64,000 bases of DNA from Desmodesmus armatus. Taxonomy: Eukaryota; Chlorophyta; Chlorophyceae; Sphaeropleales; Scenedesmaceae. Each line of letters begins with the position of its first letter. Within the stretch, counting starts at the first letter, position 1. The DNA lies in assembly GCA_007449985.2 (NCBI GenBank), contig VIIQ02000009.1, forward strand, positions 1 through 64,000. The letters are read 5' to 3'. Of the stretch, positions 10,801 to 21,899 are shown one piece after another. A program made the translations under genes and the position numbers. The notes beneath the pieces are model-generated. The model had not been told where the DNA came from, did no database searches, and saw only the letters and a list, made by a program, of their open reading frames with translations.

Positions 10801-13800
10801 ACGAGACCTGCAAGGCTTGCGGATTTGGCTTCACAACCACTGCTGCTGGTGCCGGCATCACAGTAGCTGATTGCATCACTGACAAGGGTTACGGCAGGAC
10901 CGGCGGCAAGATGGGAGAGTGCCCTATCGGTGAGACCGTGTGCTTGCATCAATGCCTGCTGTGCTCACAGGCTTGCGACAGCTCAAAATGTTAATCCCAA
11001 AATGCGCCTGGCTCAGACTCTGCAAATGCAGTGCATAACTCACTGATTAGTCATCTTCATGTCGACTGACGCTCAGCTTGTACATTTCGCGCAGGTACCT
11101 ACAACGATGCCCTGGTGGCCAACGCATCCACCGCTTGCAAGGCCTGCCCTACGGGCCGCACCACACCCAAGGCTGGTTCCGACGACATCTCCGACTGCCA
11201 GCTGTGCAGCGCCGGCTACGGCGGACTTAACTGCGGCACACTCTGCGGCGGTGCTGGCCTGAACGCTACCTACGGTACCCCTGGCCGCGCCCTGGTCGAC
11301 GGGCAGGCCACCGAGTGCCTGCCATGCTCTGCCAACGGCCAGACTGCTACCTACTCCTTCAGCTACGACATGCAGAACCAGCTGTTCACTCCCAGGACTG
11401 TGTCCCGCATTGGCGCTGCCAGCCCTATTGAGTGTCTGTCTGAGTACTCCCAGATCAACGACGGCAGCTACTACCTGCCCATCTCTGCCACTGAGGACCC
11501 CTCAGGCAACACAGTGTTCAAGGTGGAGAACGTCCCCAACTTCCAGGCTTGCATCACCGAGTGTGACACCAAGGAGTGCCAGCTTGTGACCTATGACTAC
11601 AACAACGGCGACTGCTTTGTGCGCGTGCCTCTGGCACCCAAGTATGAGGGGTGAGTGGTCCCGTGCTGGCCTAAGTATGTAGATATCCTGCAGCCATCAC
11701 ACTTGCATCTTAGCGGCTGCTTTGGGAGCGAGTGACATGCAGCATGCCGTAATTACACTGTTCCACCATGGACAGTATTTGCTGAGGTTCCTGGCTAAGT
11801 TGCCTGGCCTGCTGCTGCTGCCACCACCCTGTTGCACGCGTTCAAACCCTGCAGAGCCCCCTGGTTGGCCCTGAAGGTCCTGCCCTCAGGATACGTGGGC
11901 ACCAGCCCCTGGAGCGTGAAGGAGGATGAGAGCGGCAAGCTCAAGCCCAAGGCCCTATCAAGCGGCATGTATGCTTTCTACCAGGTGTGTTTCAAATGCA
12001 GACTAGCTGACTGCTGTGCACGCAAGCAGCTGCTGTCCGTGCTGGCCGTATGTCATCACTCAGTTCCACTCTCAGCACATCAAACCCTGCAGGGTTGCAT
12101 TGCTGCTGGGCATGGGCTTGGGCTGCACACCATACAAACTTCGCCAATTGACTCTACCTGCACCCCCATAAAACTTCACTTACCCTGCACCCCTTGCCAT
12201 GCGTTGGTCACATTCCTGCAGGAGCACCTGGCTGAGGCTGTCGGCATCCAGGTCCTGCCCGACACGGTCGTTCCCGGGCTTTTCCGCAGCTCCTTCACAA
12301 GCGTCAAGGACTGCCTCACTGCCTGCGACGACGCCGGTGACAAGTGCTCAGGCATCACAGTGCTGTCCACCGTCGCGCCCAACGAGATCGGCGCCACCTG
12401 CATGTTTGTGACCGCCAACACGGAGCCTGGAGTCTTCAAGCGCAGCATGATCCGTGCTGACCTCAACCGCCTGATCTTCCCAAGCTCGTTCCTGTGCCCC
12501 AGCGGTTACACTTCTGATGCCAACGGTATCACACCCTGCACGCCCTTCAGCACACCTGTTGTGGTGCTGCTGTTCATGCGGGCCCAGGGAACATGCAGTG
12601 CTTCCCTGATTGCATCTGTGAGGGCCGGCCTGCTGGCGTTCCTGCAGGATCCCACCTCTGCCTTTGGTGAGTGTTGCTTGCGTACACACCCTTGGCGTAC
12701 TTGTGCTATACAATCACTTTCCGCGCGCCCTGCCAGGACGGCTGCATGGCATGCATGTTGTGCCACAGCCCGGGGTGTACACATGCCTTGCAACAAGCAG
12801 AACAGAGTGCGAGAGTGTTTGCACACACAGTTGCACCACTACATGAGTGTGTTTGTGTGGTTTGAGGTGCTTCACGACTGCTGCAGTTTGCTGTTGCATG
12901 GTCAGTACCGTCGTTTTCTACAACCACGTTGCTTGAAAGAAACCACTCCGCTTGCGCTTGATCACATATGGCTGACGTCTGTCCCTGCCTGCGTACGAAT
13001 GCAGGTGTGTACGCACCTGATGTGATTGTCAACGTGGGATGCATTGATGTCCCCGCCGGCCAGGTGGGTTGCAGCTGGCACGCTTTCAAGCCTGCACCTG
13101 CCAGGCACACATGCCTGCAAGGCCCAGCACAAACTGCCGCAAAAGTGTGCCGGCCAGCTGAGTTGTTGTTGTTTCAAGCACATGTTGTTGTTGTTGTTTC
13201 AAGCACATTCAATGCTCAACCTGAACAGTCATGTTTGCTGCTGCTGCTGCTGTGGTGTGAGTGCAGAGGCGTCTGCTGCAGGGCCCCCAAGCCGACTTGA
13301 CCAGCATTATCACCTACCCCGGCACAGCAAGTGGCGCTCAAAACCTGGTGGCTGCTTGCACCACGGGCGACTGCCTCAGCAAGGTTGAAAACGCCCCTGA
13401 AATCACCGTCACCAGCGCAACAGTCCAGGAGGGGACTGCCGACCCTGGCGAGGCCTCCATTGCAGTGGAGGCTGTTCCCTATGTGGCAGGAGAGCCGTAC
13501 TACTTCAGAGTCACGTACAAGATTGGGGACAGGCCTGACGAGGCAACTGTCGTACTGACATCTGACCCAGACGACGCCATGTACTGCTGGACCACCGATG
13601 CCGGCTTGGGTGTGACTCAGTTCACCTGCAACCCCAAGGCCAAGCTGAGTGCTGTGTCTATCATCGCCAACGGAGGCAACACCAAGACTATTCCCCCCTC
13701 ACGTGTGACTGCCTCTGTGGTTGTCTACAATACAAGTGAGTTAGTAGACCCCGGTACACTGATGGCATCCGCCACAGCTTGCTGTGGCTTGGCTGCATGC

Positions 13801-16800
13801 ACGATTGCAGCGAATGACTGCGAGCAGGAAGCTAGTGTTGGCCGCTGTCAGTAACCAGGTTATGGTCCCCAGGCGCAACCTGCAGCATGCAAGGCACGCC
13901 CTGTGGTGTGTCACAGTATGTATAAAGATGCTGTATGCCACAAAACAACCAACACCGTCTGTGTGTGTGTGTGTGTGTGTGTTGCCTGCAGCTTGCCTCA
14001 AGGGCTCCATTGAACAAGAAGACAACATCTGCGAGGGCTGTGCGATTGGAACGTACGCAGCGGCCGACGCCCTCGAGTGCACGCCATGCGAAAATGGCTT
14101 CACTACCCTCAGGATGAACTCATTCGCCGCTGACCAGTGCAACCGTAAGTTGCCTGCTGTGACAGCAACTCACTCCTGCTAGACGTAAACCGGCACACTG
14201 TCACTGTGGCACCAACACAGTATCTCCTACTGCATGCGTGTCGGGCCTGGCAACAAAAGCGCTGCCTTCAGTGTTGGATGGCATTCAGCGTGTGCCTTTG
14301 CCAGCCCAGCATATTCCCAAGATCCTCACCTGCTGCTCTGCTCATGCTGTGTCGTGCTGTGCCCTGCAGGGTGCATCCCCGGCCGCCAGGGAGCTGACTG
14401 CACCAAGTGCCCTCTGGGCAGGGTGTCTGCCGGAGGTGCAGCGGACGCCAGCCTTACCTGCACAGCTTGCCCCACCGGCCAGAACACCACTGATGAGGGC
14501 CAGAGCACCTGCGACCTGTGTATGGCAGGATATGCAGGCTCTAGCTGCACAGCATGCCCCATCGGCGCGTACGCAGAAGGAGCTGCCAAGGGTACTGAGA
14601 ACTGCACAACTTGTGACGTGGGCTACACTACTACAGGAACCGCCAAGGGATCTGAGGATGACTGCAACGGTGAGTGTTAGGCGATAGCTGCCGCCTGTGC
14701 TTTGAGGACGTGCCTTTTTGCTGTACGCCAGTTGACTTGACGTCGGGAAAATTCTTCACTTGAGCAACCACCACCGCACCAGACCCCTGACCCTTTGCCT
14801 TGTCATTGTGCTGTGCTGTGCTGTGCTTGCAGTCTGCTCTGCTGGTTACGGAGGTGACGGTGCCTGCGAGCTGTGCGACTTTGGCTTCTATGCTGCTGGT
14901 GGCACAGCTGCCGAATGCACAGAATGCCCCAGTGGTCAAACCACACCCACCAACGGCTCCACAAGCGAGGCCGCATGCACACAGTGCAAGCCAGGCTTTG
15001 GTGGGCCCAGCTGCACTCAGTGCCTGGCCGGGACCTGGAGTGCTGGCGGCGCCAGGGCCTCAGTTGTGTGCACTCCATGCGCTGATGGGGTGAAAACAGA
15101 GAACAACGGGTCAACCTCTGCTGACGCATGTGCAGGTAAGGCTGTCATGCCTTTCTGTCTTTGCCTTTGTGTGTGTAAGTTTATCAGCAGCATCACAGAC
15201 TCCTCAAAGAGAAAGAGAGATGACACTGAAATGCCAGGCATTGGGCACACACTCCTCATCTCACTGTTCAACTGCTACCCAAACACATGCACGCCTTCAC
15301 ATCAAAGCATCATCAGTGCTTGAGAACATCAGCGCGGCCTCGCTTTTGATCAATCCATCCACTCTCTCTTTCCTGTGACGCTTGGCAAAGCACGGGCCCT
15401 GAAGTGTGTTTGCTGCCCTGTTCCTGCTGCCCCACAGTCCTCCTGCCAGGCAGGCATGCAGCCACCATCGTCGGTGACAGGATCACTAGTGCACCTGTCT
15501 GCCCTGTGGGCTACTACTGCCCTGGTGGCACACCCAACGGGCCTTTCAACGCAACTGAATTTACAGCAGATGCCACTATCGTGGCGTGCGAAGGCAACAC
15601 CATCAGCTCTGCTGGCGCCATCAGTGCTGATCAATGCTGTAAGTCTTCCCCTCTGTCAAGTCAGCATGCTGCACTGATGAATGTGTAGGCTGCCCAGTTG
15701 GGCGCCCTGCGCATTATGCATGTTTGGTTGCATGCTCATGGATTTATTCCTGGTGTCTTAGTATGGCTGCTGGATGTGTGTGCATGTTGTTGCCGTTGCA
15801 CAAGCTGTGCATGTAGCAGCAGTGCTTAGGTCGGTGGCCTTTCCTTTTGAAAGGAGTCGTCCCCTCAGCAGGCTTCTGGCACTGTGTGCCCAAGTAGATC
15901 CGCCAGCTGTTTTTGCATCTGTGCACACTGTTTCATCAACTACCTTGCATGACCCCACTCCCAACCTGTCCCTTACAGCCCTTCAACCATGTGTTGGGTG
16001 CCTGCTGTGTGTCTACTTGTGCTGACTTGCAGTGTGCAAGCCTGGGTTTGGAGGAGAGAACTGCGAGGTGTGCGAAATTGGCTTCTGGCATGCTGGTGGT
16101 AGCAAGGCCGACTGCACAGAATGCGCCAACAACTCGACCACAACTGCAGAAGGAGGTATCAGTCAACAGCTTTCGTGCACAGGTGAGGGCCCCCCCCCCC
16201 CAAGATGACACATTGGGACCAGGCCTCATGAACCACTGCAGGTTCCCACTGTGTGCCCAGCAAAGGACCTCATCATCTTCACATACGCATGCCGGTGGCA
16301 CAGCCTGAGCATGAACAACGTCCACTGACTGAATTCACAAACCCAATGCTGACCAGCTGAAACTGCCGTGTCTGCCGCATGCTGTGGTGTGCAGAGTGCA
16401 AGACCGGCTTCGGCAAGGCTAACTCCCAGTGCACCCTCTGTCCAGCAGGGCAGTACAGCGATGGCACAACGGCCTGCACCAACTGTCCCGCTGGCTCGAA
16501 GAGTGATGCAGCCGGCTCGTCCTCCTGCACCAACTGCACAGCTGGCCAGGAGTCCTCAGCCGGGGCAACAACATGCTCATCCTGTAGCGCTGGCAAGATC
16601 AACCCCACAGCAGGCGACACGTGCACGTTCTGCGCAGCAGGGAAGCAGCCTAATGGTTTAAAAACTGAGTGTGATGACTGCGGGGCAGGCACGTACCGTA
16701 CGACAGATGCGGCTTCTGACTGCATCGCTTGTGGATATGGCAAGTTCGTGGCCGCCGGCGTCAACGTCGATGCCACAGCGTGCTCTTCATGCCCTACTGG

Positions 16801-18155
16801 CAGCAACACCACCAGTGAAACCGCAGCTGCTGACACCGATTGTACAGGTGCGCATCATGCTCGAGAGCCAGGCTGGGAGGGGAACAGCATCGGCCTTGCA
16901 GCAGCTTCTGCATCCTCGTTTCGTTGCTGCCTAAACACAGCAACCAAAGGTGTCAGTCAGCATCACTGGAGAACCATTGTGTGTGCATATTGATGGTGTT
17001 GGCTGCGCATGGGTCAGCCACGTCTGTCCTGCAACAGCTGATAGCATCACTCCTCCGCAGCTGCAGCACCCCATGCTATCCATACCAGCCAGGTCTTGTC
17101 ACAATGCCATAGTACTTTGTCATTGATGCTAGTGTTTACGCTGTCGCACTGTTGGGGTTCTGCATTGGAGTGTGCACATTTGTCACCTTGCCTACCAGGC
17201 CCTTCGTGACGACCACTGCTGTGCTGTGCTGTCTTGTGCTCTACAGTGTGCCTTCCTGGCTACGGGGGCGAAAGTTGTGATCAGTGTGGCACTGGCACTT
17301 ACTCCATTGGTGGGGCCGGTGCAGATTGCCAGCCATGTGCTGCGGGCACATATTCAGCAGCGGAGGGTGCAACATCTGACGCAACCTGTACAAATTGCCC
17401 AGCTGGCACGTGGTCAGCAACGGAGAGTGCTGCATCTGATGCAACCTGTGCACCATGCGTAGCGGGCAGTTGGTCAGCAGCGACAGGTGCTACAGCTGAT
17501 ACAACCTGCACACCATGCGAAGCGAACACTTACTCAGCGACGGAAGGTGCAACATCTGCTGCAACCTGTACAAGTTGCCCACATTTAACCCCAAGTAGCC
17601 CCGCGGGTCTGATGCCGTGGAGGACTGCACAGGTGAGTTAAACCCGGCCTGGCAGGCGCAGCCGTGTGGTGTCACAAGTCACTGCATGCCCTCACCATGT
17701 TTATTGCCATCAGGGAGCCGATGTCTGCGTTGACCACATGCACACATGGTGTTGCAGTTGCCGAGGTTGATACAAACATGCCCTGCCCTTTGGTCCAGTA
17801 CAAATCAGCGTGACTCTGTGCTTCAAAACAAACAAGCGTTCCTCACCGTTCCCTACCTGTTGTACTGCTGTGTTGCAGCGACACCCTGACCTGGCCTGAC
17901 TACTTGAAGGCAGCTCTGCAGTGGCACCAATGCAGGTCCAGCAAGTATGGCGCAGCACACGTTGGTTGGCAGCGCTGCTGGATGGGTGCCTTCCCAGCAT
18001 CACCAGCACACGACACTGCACACTTGCTGTTGCGGTCCAGAGTCACCATGTGGGCTGTTGGCCTGGGCATGGCTGTGTTGGCAGCAGGGGGTGTGATGGT
18101 GTGCTCTAGTCTTGTGTTGGGGTTCTGGGTGCACGTGACCACACGTGCGGTTTAG
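7826..18155 (+). CDS. Large Cys-rich modular extracellular/membrane protein (ephrin-receptor-like/GCC2-GCC3 repeats)
   Basis: About 21 exons: 7826-8060, 8351-8518, 8781-8951, 9180-9338, 9538-9753, 9925-10134, 10302-10544, 10735-10929, 11095-11650, 11855-11984, 12222-12666, 13005-13063, 13267-13735, 13992-14144, 14370-14669, 14833-15135, 15438-15638, 16033-16182, 16395-16847, 17247-17632, 17879-18155, giving about 1820 residues. A hydrophobic N-terminus is followed by GRKLLQ, a motif common after algal signal peptides. Most exons carry one or more CxxCPxGxxxxxG...C modules. Exons 9-11 contain PAN/apple-like stretches (FQACITECDTKECQLVTYD; VKDCLTACDDAGDKC). The last exon encodes one membrane span (WAVGLGMAVLAAGGVMV) and a short tail, suggesting a type I surface or wall protein. 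The last junction is not frame-consistent: exon 20 ends in phase 0 while exon 21 needs phase 2. The first exon is uncertain because a transposon abuts it. Ligand and role are unknown. Confidence 0.75.
17341..17580 (+). repeat. Four tandem 60-nt coding units in exon 20 of the Cys-rich gene
   Basis: Four near-identical 60-nt units each encode a 20-residue Cys module of the form CxxCxAGTxSAxxGATSDAT. The units differ mostly at synonymous or conservative sites, as expected of recent in-frame duplication or gene conversion. The next unit is interrupted by CCACATTTAACCCC and the frame goes astray. Confidence 0.8.
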
Positions 18156-19679
18156 GGAGGACCATTCCTTTCTGGCCCATTTCTTTGGGGTCGTGTCTCT
18201 ACTGGCACGCAGTCTTTTTGTGCTTTGTTGAGTTTGTCATGCCTGTGCAGCTGTCTGATGTCCATTTCTCTTGTGCGAGCGCGTAGCCTAGCTCACTCCA
18301 AAGCCCCCTGTCTCACGGCCTGACGCTTTGCTGTTCACCCAGCGTCATTCCTCACATCCCTTGCATTGATACACCTTGGCTGAGCTGTTGGTAGTTGTGT
18401 GAGCAAGTGCACAAGATTTGTGTGGTGGGTCCATCACAGGATATCGCTGCGTGTTTGGAACGGGGGTTACACCTTGGCTGAGCTGTTGGTAGTTGTGTGA
18501 GCAGTGCACAAGATTTGTGTCGTGGGTCCATCACGGGATATCGCTGCGTGTTTGGAACGGGGGTTTAGTTGCGGCATGAGGGGGGTTGGTTGCTGCGTTG
18601 TGTGTGTCTGATACCTCTTGACCTGCGGCCTGCTCCTGAAAGCAGCCTACCCTCCAATCTACCTGGGTTGAGAGGGTTGGGTGATTGATAGCGGGGTGCC
18701 CTTTGAAGGATGGTGCTGCACAGAACCCGCACACTGCGTTGTTGCAGGCACTTGCTGGCTGGTTGTTTAGCTCCACTGACCTCATGTGTGCACGTGTTGG
18801 CTTAGTATTGATTGCGGGCACTCCATCACCCTGTCTGGCACTTGCACCAAGGCTGTGTTGCCCCACGCCTCTGTGTTGGGGTGGCTTGTGCCATGTTGCC
18901 GCTCAGCCCTTCACCCGTCCAGGGTTTTGTCTCAGGGTTTTGATGAGCCCTAAACACCACATCACCTTTTGTGTGAAACCGCGTGCTGCGAATCACCACC
19001 GGACCACTGACATAGCGGGTGCTGCACTCCAGCACCCAAGGGCGGGGCCCCTTGATTGCTGACTGCAGCCATGGCACGGTCCAGTCTAGCAGCGGTGTAT
19101 GCCTGCCCTGCCATGCCACCGACTCGGCTATGTGCTGTGCATGCCCTGTTTTTCTGCCGTCATCCATTACCATTGATTACTGCTGTTCCTTGCAACCTGG
19201 ATTGTTTGCGTCAGCACTGGCGGGTTGTTTTGTTGTTGTGCCTCCTGGCCGTGCACCTGCTGCATCAACCAATCCTTCATAGGCACTTGCCTTGCAAGGC
19301 ACTTGCGAACGTGTGCATGCAGCAGCAGCGGTACAGCACTTGGACTAGTCGTATGGTGGGAGCCACCATGTTTTGGGGGTCTTGTTGCACTTTTTTATGC
19401 TACTGTGGACAACAGCCGCTGCGTTTGTTAGCGCTGTTGTTGGGGGGCGGTTGGGTGGCTGCGTCCTTCCTTGTTGCGAAGCTGAGTGGTTGGGACACTG
19501 TTGTAACACAGCACGACCATGCACAACGTTGCTTGCCCCAATCAATGGCACGTGGTGTATCCCTGCATGCTGCCTGTGCACCAGACCAACTCACATGGGC
19601 AATGTACTGCAACCACACCACCACATGACCAGCAACCAATCAGCTTGTACGTTCCAGTCAGCAACCCAGCAGCACCTAT
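18156..19679. other. Intergenic, no supported gene
   Basis: Apart from the 98 bp tandem repeat, I see no reading frame with splice-consistent coding character or a known domain. The left part presumably holds the 3' UTR of the Cys-rich gene. Confidence 0.5.
18371..18565. repeat. Two tandem copies of a 98 bp intergenic repeat
   Basis: 18371-18468 and 18469-18565 are direct repeats beginning ACACCTTGGCTGAGCTGTTGG and ending GGAACGGGGGTT. They differ by one deleted base and two substitutions. They lie in the 3' flank of the Cys-rich gene. Confidence 0.9.
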
Positions 19680-20470
19680 CTGGAAACAAACCGCCACACC
19701 AGGCGACCTGTGTCGTGATGGTGTCAGTATTGACAATAGCTCCACGCAGCCCAGCACGTCCTGCTCACGCTTTATCAACTAAACACAGCACAGTGCATGT
19801 CCTGCTCACACCTTCAACAATCAAACATGAAAGCGCTAGAGGACTCTATCCTCAGCTTCGCACAGCAGAACATCCCTCCAAAACAAGCCGTACTCCTCCA
19901 TGCCTTCCAGCCCAGCCCAACACCCCTGCTTGCTCTCCTGCTGCCTCCTCCCCCTCTGCCGCTGCTGCATCCTCCTCCCCGCCCTTAGCAACGGAGGCAA
20001 GCGCCTGCTGCCGCTTGCGCTGGGGCTGCTGCTGTCCTGCACCGTCGTCCAGCTGCAGGCACAGTGCATGCAAGGAACAGAACAGACAGCCAGGTCAGCA
20101 CACACTGAACAACACAGCTGCTGCCCAACTGCTCCACCCAGTCTCAGAGAGCCCGCAGGTCACACGATTGCCCATACTGGTGGACATGCTTTGTGTCATG
20201 TAAACATTTACCTATAGCCAAGCATCCTACACTTCAGTACCCTGCGAGCCTGCTTTTTCATAACACATTGCATGCAGCAGGAGTGCGCCTGTTTACCCGC
20301 CTACAAATGCCAGCCCGCTGCCCTCAAGCCGCAGGTCACCCCCCTCACCTCCTCATCCTGCAAGTCATCGTCCATGCCACCAAACACCAGGTCACCGTCC
20401 ATGGGGGCGGCATCGGTCTCACCCATCTGTTCGTCACCAGCATCAGCTGCTGACGCCCGCCGCCGCAAGC
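19680..20470 (-). pseudogene. Inverted partial copy of the CTR9 3' end (exons 23-24, intron, 3' flank)
   Basis: On the minus strand this matches 46780-47540. The exon-23 counterpart ends at 20349 with its GTGAGG donor kept and the exon-24 counterpart begins at 20052 after CTGCAG. The intron length (296 bp) is close to the native 291 bp. The native protein segments DEQMGETDAAPMDGDL and LVFGGMDDDLQDEE are readable. Exon 24 has indels so the native end MEEDDLF is lost to a frameshift. The retained intron shows a DNA-level duplication rather than a processed copy. The copy is cut at 20470 where the satellite begins. Confidence 0.85.
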
Positions 20471-20477
20471 GGCTTAT

Positions 20478-21490
20478 TCTAAGTAATTCATCGATGCTGT
20501 TTGAACGTCAAGTGTTCTGGCCAGGCCTCAACTACACACAAGTGAGCGCTCGGCATAGCGCAAGAGACTACCAAAGCGCTGTGGGCGGCCACAGTGAGGG
20601 CTGGTGGGTGGGATGTGGGGTGCAGTCAGTATGCAAGCGGCTTCATCTAAGTAATTCATCCATGTTGTTGGCACTTCAAGTGTTCTGGCCGGGCCTCAAC
20701 TGCACACCAGTGAGCACTTGGCATGGCGCTGACTACCACAGCGCTGTGGGCGACCACACTGAGGTTGGGTGGGTGGGGTGTGGGGTGCAGTCAGTATGCC
20801 AGCGGCTCCATCTAAGTAACTCATCCATGACGTTTGAAAGTCATGTGTTCTGGCCAGGCCTGAACTGCACACAAGTGAGCGCTCTGCATGGCGCAAGAGA
20901 CTACTACAATGCTGTGGCCGACAGCATTGACAGTTGGTGGGTGGGGTGCAGTCAGTATGCAAGCGGCTCCATTCAAGTAATTCATCCATGTTGTTGGAAC
21001 GTCATGTGTTTTGGCCAGGCCTCAACTTCACACAAATGAGCGCTCGGCATGGCGCAAGGGACTACTACAGCGCTGTGGGCGAACGCAGTGAGGGTTGGTG
21101 GGTGGCGTGTGATTTGCAGCCAGTATGCAAGCGGCTTCCACTTGAGTAATTCATCCATGACGTTTGAAAGTCATGTGTTCTGGCCAGGCTTCAGCTGCAC
21201 ACAAGTGAGTGCTCAGCATGGCGCAAGAGACTACTACAGCGCTGTGGGCGACCACAATGAGAGTTGGTGGGTGGGGTGTGGATTGCAGTCAGTATGCAAG
21301 CGGCTTCATCTAAGTAATTCATCCATGATGTTGGAAAGTCATGAGCTCTGGCCAAGCCTCCACTGCACGCAAGGTGAGCGCTCTGCATGGCGCAAGAGAC
21401 TACTACAGCGCTGTGGGCGGACCACAGTGAGAGTTCAACTCCCCACCGGGTGGGTGGGGTGTGGGGTGCAGTCAGTATGCGAGCGGCTTC
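20478..21490. repeat. Satellite of six ~163-168 bp units
   Basis: Units start near 20478, 20646, 20809, 20973, 21141 and 21309, each beginning with a variant of CTAAGTAATTCATCCATG. Each contains TGTTCTGGCCAGGCCT, ACTACTACAGCGCTGTGGG, and GTGCAGTCAGTATGCAAGCGG. Lengths are 163-168 bp. Reading frames run across several units only because the sequence is stop-poor; there is no evidence of coding. Confidence 0.9.
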
Positions 21491-21899
21491 TGTGGGACCA
21501 GTGCAGAAGCTGTCTTGCCGACGCCGTCCGCAGCCAATGTTGTATCTTTGGGCACTGATCGGTCTGTTTGAATATTCACACCAAGCCCCTGTGGCGATAA
21601 GGCAGCATCAGCGCCCAATCATGGTGCACGTGCAGCCATGCCCCTGCATTGATCATTGCTATTTGAGTGCCCACAGTTGGCCCATGATGATGCACATGAT
21701 GAGCTCAATAGCTATGCAATACCAACAGACCGCTGTATTGACAGTTACCATTCTGAGCACTAGCTGCCGCAGCTGGGGCAGTGTATACATTAGGTGAGCC
21801 AGTCTGCAACAGGTGTCAGACTCTACATCTGGGCGGCAAGGCCAGTCAGCAACAAAAGCCAACTGCCAGTATAGTGCAGTGTGTATGCGATTGGCACTT
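21491..21899. other. Short intergenic stretch after the satellite
   Basis: No gene or repeat was recognised. It lies downstream of the minus-strand plastid PH-like gene and probably includes its 3' UTR. Confidence 0.4.

Noticed and set aside
19345..19782. Possible small gene in the 3' flank of the Cys-rich gene
   Set aside because: No domain, no splice-consistent extension, and frames overlap on both strands.
20272..21558. Frames of up to 255 codons across the satellite
   Set aside because: They exist because the units are stop-poor. Unit lengths are not multiples of three, no frame is conserved, and part is the reverse strand of the CTR9 pseudogene.
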